DNA of 64,000 bases. Source: Endothia cerciana (lineage: Eukaryota; Ascomycota; Sordariomycetes; Diaporthales; Cryphonectriaceae). The notes below the pieces were generated by a model. That model ran no database searches, was not told the DNA's origin, and saw only the letters and a list, made by a program, of their open reading frames with translations. Both the position numbers and the translations under genes were made by a program. Shown here in pieces: positions 33,647 to 44,273 of the stretch. Numbering within the stretch: position 1 is the first letter of the stretch; every line of letters begins with the position of its first letter. Where the stretch lies: the NCBI GenBank assembly GCA_026119935.1, contig JALRMH010000010.1, positions 496,001 through 560,000 of the forward strand, written 5' to 3'.

Positions 33647-36146
33647 GGTGAGGAGGCCCGGTGTCGCCAGAGACGATGATATTGCGTTGTCCTTGATGAA
33701 TGAGGATGAGCCGGAGATCAATGTCGAGATGGAGTCAAGCCGATGAGGGTGTGGTGGCGGTGCCTGGGGCTGGAGTTGATGCTGACCTTCCCCGGGCTGA
33801 GTCACTCACCACCGTCGGGACGATCTGATCCTGCAAATCGAGGTTGTGTTGAGGAGAGCAGGGAGTCAGGAATGGTTCGTTGGGCCGATGAGAATCAGAA
33901 GTTGGTGAGTTTTCGCACAATAGAGATGCCCTTATGCAGCAGGGCTGAAGGGTGTAATGCTATTGGGCGGTGGAGGGGGGGTGTGTCGATTGAGCGTGTT
34001 GGGTGTGGGTTTTGGGTCTGATCGCACGAGAGTCTGGCAATGCGAAGTTGCGAGGGCTGGGGAAGAGGTTCGGTGCTCGGTGCATCGATAGCTCAATGGA
34101 AAAATTGATCATCCCCGCGCCAAAATCCACAATGGCGCGGCGGGGGTCGGCAAATGGCGCTAGACAGATTCTGCCAGGCGCTGCTTATGTAATGCGCAGC
34201 ATTCGCGACGGGAAAAAAATTACCGGGCGGCGCCAGTTCGGCCTGGACTTTCCAGATACCTTCCGCGCTTTTTATCCCCAGCTTTCCCTCGCCTTTGCAG
34301 GTCGGACCTGAGCGGTAGAGCCTCGTCCCCGCGACACGATACGTGACCCGAGCTTCTAACGCTTTGCCCCTACATTTTCGAGACACATGACCAGGCCCCT
34401 TATGCCCAGAGAACTGAGAGTGCACCGCAGTTGGGTTGGTCGAGTCCCGGATCTGAAGCAGCGTCTCGTCGTCTGGAGGCGGACGCGCTGCCACTCCCAA
34501 GCCGTTCTTAGGCCCACACCAATTACACCTGGTTCTTGCCAACTGTGACAAGCACTGTAAAGGCCTCATGCGGGGGATCGTCGCACTGTATTGAATTCCG
34601 AAACGGCGGGGCATCGCAGCCTACCCATCGTGAAGAGAACTCGGCGGGTTGTGGTGGGTGTTCGGGGCGAGGGACTGGCCCTTGAATGGACGGTGAATTC
34701 TTGATGAGTTCAGCCGGCGCGGCTTCTAGAGATGCAGATCTAGATCCAGGATCGGCCAGTTCCTCCTCTTCTTCATCAAATCTCTCACCCGGGAATGCGT
34801 CAGGGTGGAGTTCCCATCCCCCAGATATGGGGCTGGTTCGGTCCACCCCCAACGGAACAGGGTAGGTCTGATGAAGCCCTGGGTCTCTTCAACCGTTCAG
34901 GGCCTGCTGTTGTCAGTTCAATCAAGCATTGAGGCGGACATGTGGATATCGAATTCGGCCTCTCGATCGACGGGGTCAGTATAGCCTTCTGCCTGGGGGG
35001 CAGAACGAAAGGCTGTTGTGTGAGCGGCTTGTAGTTGTAAGAAATTTCCCAGATGGTTCTTGGTGGTAAAGGTATCACGGCGATGACGGCTTCCCCATCC
35101 GTAGAGGCACATTGGCCTAATGGTGGCCATCCAGGGTCAGGCGGTCCTTGAGAGAGGCCTTGTACACATGCTTGCTTCGTGTGTTACACGGTTCAGCTTC
35201 TGAGGCCGCCGCGAACAGCCCGTTGTCAGCATGGCGCATCATCGGTCGCATGGACATCCACAGACTCACCTGGAATGGCCCGTTTGTATGCTAATTCTTC
35301 CCGTCCTAGAACAACCAGGTACAATCAACTACCGTATCAGCCAGAATCTAAATTCCCGTACGTTTCACGTACCCACAGCACGCATCTTCGGCTTTCGAAG
35401 CCGTCCTGGCATGAGAGGAAAGTCTAGGCTCCGCGTCGAGAGTCCTTTCCCACGTCCCTACCAGGATAGACGTCCACGTAAGACCGAGGAGGCTCTGCAA
35501 AAAAATCTCAGTAATTGCCACACCTGCCCAGTTTGTTGATTGGACAAGATTACGACGAAAGATCACTCCGTAATACCTGTGCGAAACCAGCGTATGAGTT
35601 TGTCCAAGACATGGAGTGTCTGGCTCGGTAGCTAATTGACGGCCGGTAACCCGCTCGCCCCTCCGACTCCCTTTCCGCTCGGGTCTCCAGCAGCAATGTA
35701 TAGAGAGACAGAGAGAGAGGTTAGCGCGATCGACACCAGCGAGGATAAATTTGAGACCAACTTTGGCATATAGCTCTCCTGCCAAGCTGCGTGCAAGGCT
35801 TTGCCGAACTGCTCTGTGCTTATTTACGTACAACGCATCTCCCCCGTCCAACGCCCTACTGGGCTGACCAAACTCCACTAGCCCGCAGTTCATCTCATTA
35901 TACGAGTCCAAGACGCGGCACCCACTGCGCCTCCGCCAATACCTGTCATGGGGTGCTAATTCTAATTCGGGGCTCATTTTTCCTGTTCAAGAAAGGCGCG
36001 TTTGATTAGCCAAGAGCTTAATTAGAAGCTTAAAGTTCCGCCATCATGCGGCTAGCCCGTCGTTAACTACAAATGCACCACAGGCCTTCTTCCCCCATAC
36101 CTCCATCGCGCTGCCTTGTTGCCGAGGACGCCCAGCATCATCTACA
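33647..36146. other. intergenic region
   Basis: A 2.5 kb gap that holds the BRF1 promoter and the promoter of the GMC oxidoreductase. Open frames at 34093-34614 and 35348-35977 (minus) have no recognisable motif. No gene is supported. Confidence 0.5.
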
Positions 36147-37978
36147 ATGATAGGAGCGCTACAGATCGCATCAGCTTCTGCTCTGCTGCTCCAGGCTGCC
36201 CTGGCGGCTCCGCTGGTCGACGTCGGTCTTGGTGACTGGACCACAGACCTGTATGACTATATCGTCGTTGGCGCCGGCCCGGCGGGGATCATCGTGGCGG
36301 ACCGGCTGAGCGAGACTGGCGGGAAGACGCTCCTGCTCGAGCAAGGAGGGCCTTCTTATGGGATCACCGGCGGGGAGGAGAGGCCTGACTGGCTAAACGG
36401 GACCGGGCTCAGTCGTGTCGATGTGCCTGGGTTGTGTAAGTCAAGACCCTGCGCCCTACTGGACCTTCTGAGTCTGTCTGCTCCTGTAGCTGGCAAAAGA
36501 GGCTGCGCTAATGGGGGCTGACATGTCATTGATCAGACCCGAGCATCTTCGCTACGGGCTCCGATACCTTGCTCTGCAAAGATCGCTATTCTGCGTACGG
36601 AGGCTGTAACATCGGAGGCTCCTCTTCCATCAATGCAGGCTTGTTCTTCCAGCCGCCATCCTCAGATTGGGACAATTTCCACCCCGAGGGATGGAAGAAC
36701 TCGGAAGTCGCGCCTTCTGTCCAACGTCTGTACGAGCGTCAGCCATCGGTCCAAGTCACATCACAGGACGGCCAATTTTATGAGCAGTCTGGTTACGACG
36801 CCGCTCGGAGATGGCTAGTGGACGGGGCCGGGTACGCAGAGGTCGACATCAACCAGCAGGCGGATCGGAAGTCCTCGGTATTCGGCCATTCCGAGTATGA
36901 CTACAACAACGGCCAGAGAGGCGGGCCGGTCACGACATACCTACAATCGGCGCTGTCTCGAGAGAACTTCCTGCTGAGGAGCAACGTCACCGTCACCCGG
37001 GCCGTCAGGACCGGCTCACAGGCGGAGGGGGTGTTGGCAACTGTGGGCGGCGCCAACGTGACCATCAACTTGACTCCGACAGGCCGTGTCGTGTTCAGTG
37101 GCGGTGCGATTTTCAGCCCCTCCCTACTGATGCACTCTGGAATCGGCCCAGCAGAGGTCCTCACAACCATGGCCCAAGCCGGGGCCCTTGATTCGTCCCT
37201 AGCGCCATCGTCGTGGATTAACAACAGCGATGTCGGCAGCGGCCTCTTCGACAACCCGAATACGTTCATCGAGCTGAGCAGCCCGTCCATGCAATCGTAC
37301 CCATATTCTTACGACTCCCCGGTCGCATCTGATCGAGATCTCTACCTCAACAACCGCTCTGGCCCATACTCATTTGCTGGGCAGACATCAGTGTTCTGGA
37401 CGTACATCAACCATACAGACAGCCCTCCCTCGGGTCTCCAGGGCACAATTGGCACTTCCGGCGCGTTCGATTTCACCAACGGCAGCACCCTCACCCTCAA
37501 TGTATACGGCACATCGGGAATGCTATCTACGGGGCATGTCGTTCTCAACCAGAATCACCAAGATGGCAAGTTCATCCCGGGCCCCAGTGGTGGAGTGTAC
37601 TACTCAGATGCCGCAGGCCGTGACGCACGTGATATCGCTCAGTTCATCTTCGACATCTTCTCGGCATTGGACAAGGGTGACTCAGGGTTGGAGCCCCTGA
37701 ATATCCCGAGGAATGCCACCGTAGAGGACATCAAGACGTACATTACGACCCCGTCAGAGTACGCGGTTGGCTCAGTCCAGCACTGGAGCTCGAGCTGCCG
37801 CATCGGGAGGTGCGTGGACAACTCGACGCGTGTGATCGGGATGAACAATCTACACGTGATCGATGCGAGTATCTTAGCGCCTCTGACGGTCAACCCGCAA
37901 TTTGGCGTAATGATCGCGGGTGAGCGAGGGGCAGAGCTGATCAAGTGTCTGGATGGAGCATCTGATAACACCTCATGA
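36147..37978 (+). CDS. secreted GMC (FAD) oxidoreductase, cellobiose-dehydrogenase flavodomain type
   Basis: Exons 36147-36435 and 36537-37978 give 576 residues. The 101-nt intron has a GTGTAA-type donor and a GATCAG acceptor and restores the codon for Tyr before PSIFATGSD. A signal peptide ends near ALAAP (residue 22). The dinucleotide motif GAGPAG is at 42-47, followed by LLLEQGGPS. The segment SAYGGCNIGGSSSINAGLFFQP is the GMC signature, and the C-terminal HWSSSC and NPQF elements occupy the positions of the catalytic His and Asn. The closest resemblance is to the dehydrogenase part of cellobiose dehydrogenase (AA3_1), but no haem (AA8) domain or binding module is fused. It probably oxidises a sugar or alcohol outside the cell; the substrate is open. 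Confidence 0.87.
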
Positions 37979-38185
37979 AATCCCAGGAGGGCGACCTAAC
38001 GGCTTGTGTGAGGATCAATACCGTTGGGTGTCCATTCCCATTAGAATAATCAGAGAAGTAATCGATAATGAAGACAATTCACCCCACCACGACCCTTACC
38101 CGCGACGCCTTCATCAGAGGGGGAGCGGGGCTTAAACTGTGGCCCTCAGCACTTTCAATGCTGCTATTCGCCGAATACCCTGTAA

Positions 38186-39109
38186 TCATCCAATGACCTT
38201 CGAAAATAGCTGCGGCAGGATATCAGCAGCATCACTCTGAAAGAAGAAGTCTTTCTCGCCTAGGCCGTTGGCCGAATCTGGATCCGGATTGATCACTGCG
38301 ACCCGGGCACCCTGGCCCTCCTTCGCCTGGTTGATATAGCCCGCCGCTGGATACACCTGCGCTCCCGTTCCGATAACAAGCATGAGGTCGATGCGGCCTT
38401 GCCAGACCCACAGGTCGATCTCTCTCAACATCTCTTTGTCGAGCCCCTCGCCAAACCAGACCACACCGGGCCGGAGCAGTGCATCCTTGCAGTTCGGACA
38501 GTGAGGTAGGTCCTTCTGGACGTCGATCTTGGGGACCGGGACATTGGGGTCTAAGAGGGGCAGACCCTGGTCTGCTGGGGTGTTGACGGTCGAGGCTGGC
38601 TCCAGCGCGGGGCAGAGAGGATCTTTGAGGTTATCCCTCTCGATATATCCGCACTCGTCGGAGCATTTTATATCCAGGAGGCTACCGTGAAGTAGACGTA
38701 GCTTCTCCATCGGGTGGCCCGCCCGGGGGGATAGGCCTGGGCGACGTCAGTCATCAGGGGTTAGGGCTCTCGGTGGCATGTCATCCTTACCGTCTACATT
38801 CTGGGTCAGACATAGGAAGTTCTCCTTCTTCTTGGCCAGTTCAGCAAGTGCGTAGTGCCCGGCGTTCGGCCCTGCCTTCAAGGCCAAGTGCCGGCGCCAA
38901 GCATAGAAGAGCCACACCAGAGCCGGGTCCCCCTTGAAGGCATCGGGCGTGGCGAGCGATGTGGCATCGTGGTTGCGCCAGAGGCCGCCCGCGCCTCGGA
39001 ACGTGGGCAGGCCAGATGCTGCTGACAGCCCGGCACCGCAGAGGGCGAGGATGCGGTCGCTGGACTTGATGAGGTCCTGGAAGTCCTCGACAGACGTGCT
39101 TGGCGCCAT
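38186..39109 (-). CDS. SIRT5-like sirtuin (class III NAD-dependent protein deacylase)
   Basis: Exons (minus strand) 39109-38791 and 38736-38186 give 289 residues. The 54-nt intron has a GTAAGG donor and joins NVDG to LSPRAGHP. NAD-binding motifs GAGLSAASGLPTFRG and TQNVDG, the catalytic His in LLHGSL, and four zinc Cys (CSDEC and CPNC) are all visible. Y69 and R72 in FYAWRRHLA sit where SIRT5 has the Tyr-Arg pair that selects succinyl- and malonyl-lysine, so desuccinylase activity is a reasonable inference. The frame is open upstream to 39256 through a basic, Arg-rich stretch that could serve as a mitochondrial presequence; the start at 39109 gives the minimal form. The gene is convergent with the GMC gene (207 bp between stops). 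Confidence 0.9.
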
Positions 39110-40156
39110 GGCCGGGGATGAACTGGATGCTGAGTGGTTCCAAACTAAGCGATGGGCATGGGGTTGTCTGGAAAGGGATCCCCTGTGACGGATATGCGTA
39201 CGCGTTCGCTTCAGGATGAAGAAAGGGAAGGGTTTTGTCATATAATGTGGCTTCATGCCCGTGGCGCGGGGTCAATGAGGCTGCAAGGTCACGAGGAGTG
39301 AGTCGTCGGTGAGACCTCTTCTGTGACCAGCCTTTCCGTTTTTTTTAAAGCCGAGGGCATTGACTTGCGTGGCTCGGTTGATGAGGACTTACTGAAGCAA
39401 ATGGATGTCGAATGTAAGTGAAGTTAAGCTCAATATCCTGTACAGCAGTATATTTGTGGAAGACAGACCGCAAGCGTTGGCTTATGTAATGCGTACCCCC
39501 CCCCCAAAAAAAAAAACCCCCCTTTCCATGTGTTCATACACAACACTGTCAAGTAGAACGCAATAGAATGGATTAAAAAGCATGAATATTCTAGTGTATA
39601 AAATTTACTCTATGGAGTGCCCCATCATTAGCATTCAGATCACTACAATTAAGAACGACATGGCCAAAATCTCCCCTCTTTGGTTCACTGTCTCCTTGCT
39701 AATTTGAAGCGGACCAAGAAAGAAGAGAGTCGGAAAGGGGGACCATGGATATTAATATATATATAATAGAATGTCTAACCGATCAAAGAGTTCATACATG
39801 CATTAGCAGAACAGAAACCGTGCTAGAGAAGCAATAATGCTCTTCCAAAAGAGCAAATGTGCCATGTACATAATGAACACTGGCGGTTATTAGAGCAACA
39901 CGACATGCATCCTGAAAATAGCATCATAGGTACCGTACCTCAGACCATTGGAGAAGTTTTTTTGTTATTGGATATGCATAGACCTCGGCATTTGGTTACG
40001 AGGTCCTAGGATCTGGCATCAAGGTCTTCGCAACACGCTCTTATAGGTCTCCTACTAAATTAACATTATGTACATATATCTATCGATGTTGAAAGTTCCA
40101 GCTCGATGAGCCTTGCCGATGATGCGCCTTCCGTTTTATCAATCAAGTCGCCAGCT
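39110..40156. other. AT-rich intergenic region
   Basis: A 1.0 kb gap richer in A and T than the left half of the window. It contains a C/A homopolymer block at 39496-39522. No gene is supported. Confidence 0.55.
39496..39522. repeat. C10 A11 C6 homopolymer block
   Basis: Ten C, eleven A and six C follow one another without interruption. Confidence 0.85.
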
Positions 40157-40801
40157 TTATTCCCTTGTTTGTGACCACCTGGTAAGCTTCACCACGAAGT
40201 CGGACTCCTCGCACATCTTCAGGATCGATTCTCGTTCGGAACTTCGAGCTTTCTGTATGAAGAGCGACTTCCTCTCGTTTTCTAAGCGCTTTCTGCCTTC
40301 TTCTCCCGAGTACAGGGTATAGTTGTGGCCTGGTTTCGTTGCCCGACCGTATTCAACGAGTGACTCCATACGAAGCCCTCCTTTATCGTCAACTTCCAGT
40401 ATCTCTACTGTGTTCTTAAATCCTTCTTGGAGAAAGCATCCTGTCTCTATCCTCCACACTCCCATCTTGATAGGCGGCGGTTGTTGCACCAGCATTCTGC
40501 GCCAGCTGGCCTCGGGCCGAAAGAACCTGTCGACTTGTGGCGGACACGAAACTCCGGATACAGTAGCCATTAAATAACTCAACTTTTCGTCTACCAGAGG
40601 ATTCGTACGGATCTTTGTGCTTCGATTGCCCGATGCCGGCCTTTCCGGTCGAAAGAACAGTAACGTCTGGAGTTTCGGGGAGTCTCGGATGACATTGTTC
40701 CAGCCATGACAGACACGAGTGGCAGACGTGAGTGTGGTTCGTAAATCGAGTTCAAGTAGGATCAGCTCAAGGAGCTCCACGGTAGCTAGGGCGTGCTCCA
40801 T
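40157..40801 (-). CDS. F-box protein, small
   Basis: An intronless frame of 214 residues. The N-terminus (about 8-45) reads as a fungal F-box: VELLELILLELDLRTTL, then a conserved Trp in CHGWNNVI and a short helix. The rest (about 50-214) has no repeat or other domain that I recognise; fungi carry many such short F-box proteins with variable C-termini. F-box proteins bind Skp1 in SCF ubiquitin ligases and present targets. Target and regulation are unknown. The gene lies alone in an AT-richer stretch, and its codon use is less GC-biased than that of the housekeeping genes nearby. Confidence 0.78.
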   Translation of the reverse strand: MEHALATVELLELILLELDLRTTLTSATRVCHGWNNVIRDSPKLQTLLFFRPERPASGNRSTKIRTNPLVDEKLSYLMATVSGVSCPPQVDRFFRPEASWRRMLVQQPPPIKMGVWRIETGCFLQEGFKNTVEILEVDDKGGLRMESLVEYGRATKPGHNYTLYSGEEGRKRLENERKSLFIQKARSSERESILKMCEESDFVVKLTRWSQTRE

Positions 40802-42623
40802 GGCGAATTCTGAGAATTTTTGTCGACGAGGACATCTAGGGTGAGGGAAAAGGCCCCTTAATTATTACTGTGTTACTCGAATTTATCTGCCATCTCGACA
40901 CACAACACCCTTCGCACTACTTGCTTACATCTCAGCCGAGCGGCTTATGAGAGTCAGCCGCTTTCCTTAATCAGCCACCCTGTATTTCTTTTTGATTGGA
41001 CTCGTCGCGAGATCCCTTGCTGGCTCGGAATTGACGGTGAGATGTCGTTAAGTCTCAGGCGGTCAACTAATATTCCCTGACCGCCTGGCGCAATCGAAAT
41101 CTCGTGTTGTGGACCCTGCAGCCGCACCGCATGCGGCTGCTCGGGCTCGACGGTTCAGGAGATCGGTCTCTTTGCTGTGGTACCAAGACCCTGCCGGGCC
41201 AAGTCATAGGTTGATGCACCTATATTAGTCCCTTGCCACTGCTTACTAGTAGGGAGCGGATAGCTCGCGTGGACAAAGGATTGCACGCATGCGCCACCAA
41301 TCCACCACGCTAGTAGTCAGCTTCAAGAATTGGGATAGATGCGGGTTCAGCACGAAATGAGTGTCAGGGGAGATCTTCTCACAGGAACACCTTAGACCCC
41401 TTCACCGTCCAGTACAAAGAACACATAGAGTTGATCCCACCCGGCCCTCGGATATTGACAAAGTGCTCCAAGCACCGGAAACGAGTTCTTATATCCTGTG
41501 AGTCCGCTAGCCTAATCAGGTATCATTGCATCTGATCGGATGGGGTCCGTGACAGCGTTCCTCCATTCTCACCCCTGATGGTGGTGTGTGGCTTGGTCTT
41601 ATAGGCCAGTTTTGCTCATAGTCCAGAAGTTGGGGTGCTACTGTCAGAAAGCGAAAGTCAGAGCTCGAAAAGAGGGACCACATTCTTGGACCTTTGCAAG
41701 CTATTCCATATTTGTAGTTATCATGACATCTCCTACTTATGAGCGAACAAAAATAGCAATTCCCAGTATCAGGTGGGGTGATGTTCAAAAGACTCAGATA
41801 TACCTCATGCCTTGGCATAATGATGATTCGATGGATTGAGACCAGCAATCTGCTTGTACTCTAGTTCTCATAGGCATGTGTGTCCTTCCTGCTAATTCTC
41901 AATTATGCTAACGCAAACACCTTTCGCAGATGAGATAGGACTTATTTGGTTAGTGAAGCTACATGTCGCTTATCCTTCTGCCCAAACAACTTGTCCAAGG
42001 TTGTGAAGACAAATTCCCCTTAGTTACACGAGCAGATAATTGATGTCCAGCTTGGTCTTAGTTGTTGAGTTGTATATGCAAGCTGAAGGTTTCAGTTTTT
42101 TTAGTTTTTTTTTCTTTTCTTTATGAGCGCTCCAGAACATACCCCAACCCAACTGTATTCTTTGGATCCAGGCCAGGCTTGCCCTGATATGATAGTGCCA
42201 TTCATGGAGCCTCAGAGGTTCTTGAATGTACACATATAATGAAAATTTGTTCATTCAGCCGAGTGGCACCTCTCTCTGAAGCTTTCGTTGACAAGTTTGC
42301 GCAAAATGAACGGCACCTACTCAAGTACCGACCCGACGTCTCGGCGTCACCATCATCGACTGCCGTGCCAGACAGGCCGTCATAGAAAGAGCATCCCCGT
42401 GATTAGTCCTGCCAAATACCCAATCTGGAACACTACGCAAGGGCAGGGGGATTTGGCTCCGTGGTCTGAAGACTGAGGTCAGCATTTCCGAAGGTACGCA
42501 TGAGACGAAGCATCCTACCTCAGACTTCTCGCGGACACAACTCGAACGAACCTGTCGACAAGCCATATCCCCCCCTTCCTGAGTTATTTACTGGCCCCTT
42601 TAAATATATGTATCCTAGTTAAG
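40802..42623. other. intergenic region
   Basis: A 1.8 kb gap with no supported gene. A TAAATATAT string at about 42600 may serve the small secreted protein gene. Confidence 0.5.
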
Positions 42624-43119
42624 ATGAGAATCGGGCTCAATCTTGCAGTTCTTGGCCTGTTTGGCCTCATCCAGGTACGGAGAGCAACTCCAGAACAGGG
42701 TCGCTTCTGCTTGTCATTTCGATATAATAGCTGATGCGTGGTCTGTCTAGCTCGCCTTAGCAGGCTAGTGTCCTAGCTGTGATCCCAACTATTCGAGTCA
42801 CTTCAAGAAGACGGAATCAGTTGCCGAATGCGTCTTCGAAGAAAACGACAGAGGCGATGCCATGTTCAACGACTGGGAAATCACGCTGCCTAACGACCAC
42901 ATATGGAGCGGCGCAAAGGATGGAAAAACCCTCGCGGCCCAGATTCCGTCCAAAGAATGCTCCCCAAGGGACTTCGAAGCGACCCCGATCGATGAGTGGG
43001 GCACCATCGATGTCTCATTCACCACGGACCTCTTCTGCGGGAAGAGTGCGATCGAGAGGGCCCTGTGGGAGACGATGAACAAGCGGCTGACGGTGAGGTG
43101 TAACAAGATGCGGTCTTAA
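42624..43119 (+). CDS. small secreted cysteine-rich protein (effector-like), ambiguous splice
   Basis: Exons 42624-42674 and 42769-43119 give 133 residues with a 94-nt intron (GTACGG donor). The first 17 residues (MRIGLNLAVLGLFGLIQ) are a signal-peptide core. The mature part has six cysteines, starting CPSC, and no known domain. The acceptor AG at 42767-42768 is the end of an in-frame TAG. Using the more canonical acceptor at 42750 (GTCTAG) would add LALAG and then stop at that TAG. LALAG is a better signal-peptide end than the short form, so the gene may be a recent nonsense allele or may rely on the downstream acceptor. Size, secretion signal and even Cys count suit a fungal effector or small antimicrobial-type protein, but nothing proves this. 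Confidence 0.55.
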
Positions 43120-44273
43120 GCCAGGTGTTAAGGGGATTTAAGAGCTATGCCATGGGTTTCGACGTTCTTTCGTAGCGCCGCCACAGAACATAATTCCAAC
43201 ATCAGAATCGGATTGCCTCCTACAAAGCCTATTAGGTCCTAGAAGTCAAATGTCATGAACCTTATAAGCAGAAACCGTGTCAGATTCTGACGAAAAGCAT
43301 AACGAAAGTGAGCTTGAGAAGTTAATACTTCAGGGCGGATTCAGACTCAGACACGCTCAGGAAACATTGAAGAAAACATGATCTTGCATCTTATGGGGAG
43401 GGTGCCGCATATTCGAGTTCCTGAGCACCCGCGGTGATCTTCCCCATGTATTGGGTGTTGAGGTTTATAACAGAGCGAACTCGTCGATTAGGGATCGCGT
43501 GAGGAGATGAAGCGACCGGATTCGTCTTGCCCGTTGCACTAGGGACGGTATTCCCGGTGCCCTTGTCAAGACGTGCTCACCGGTCTTCCTGACTCCCTGT
43601 CACCAGATTCCTTCAAATCCTTCACGAATCAAGATGCTTTTCGCCTTCACTTCGCAAGTCATCACCGCACGTGTATAGATACTTACCATGAGCCCTTAGT
43701 CGCCAATGGGTTGCTCGGCACCCACAGGGGCACCAACCGCAGCAGCGATGAAGCACGTGGGCGGTCCACATCGATGGTCAGCTTTAGAAGATTCTGGGCG
43801 CGCGGCACACTGCACCCGACCTGAAGTGACGACAGGGGGCGGGGTTAACATGATCTCCAGCGAAGATTGACCTGAGAATTTGGTATAATGACACACGATG
43901 ATCTCTAGGCGAAAGCCACATCCCGAGCCTGGTATCGTCCACGGGTGCATCGGAGGAACAGGCAATTTAAACGAGCCAGGTAGCCTTACCGATCGGAACA
44001 TGGCCGTGCGATAGGGCGCATGTGCACAGTTCCCCGCGAATGATAGGTCGAGTCACGATGGACCCAATGCAAACTCCACGGTAACCCTGACAGCCACGGG
44101 CAATATGCATGCATCGCTAAGGTGAGGAGAGAAAATGACCCGTGGGGTTGATCCCACTATTGTTGGTATATAAGTCTTGAATATGCTTGCGAGACGATGG
44201 CAAAACCCACCCTGCTTGTCTCGAGCGTGTACCAGAGTTTTTCAAGATCTCAGCAGGTAGCAGTAGGCTCAAG
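43120..44273. other. intergenic region
   Basis: A 1.15 kb gap containing the promoter of the acid phosphatase gene. No further gene is supported. Confidence 0.55.
44167..44174 (+). promoter_or_regulatory. TATA-like box
   Basis: TATATAAG lies about 100 bp before the ATG at 44274 and is the likely core promoter of the acid phosphatase gene. Confidence 0.45.

Noticed and set aside
32348..33679. A 443-codon plus-strand frame opposite BRF1
   Set aside because: It lies antisense to the BRF1 coding sequence and carries no recognisable domain.
34093..34614. A 173-codon minus-strand frame between BRF1 and the GMC gene
   Set aside because: No recognisable domain and irregular composition; best explained by chance.
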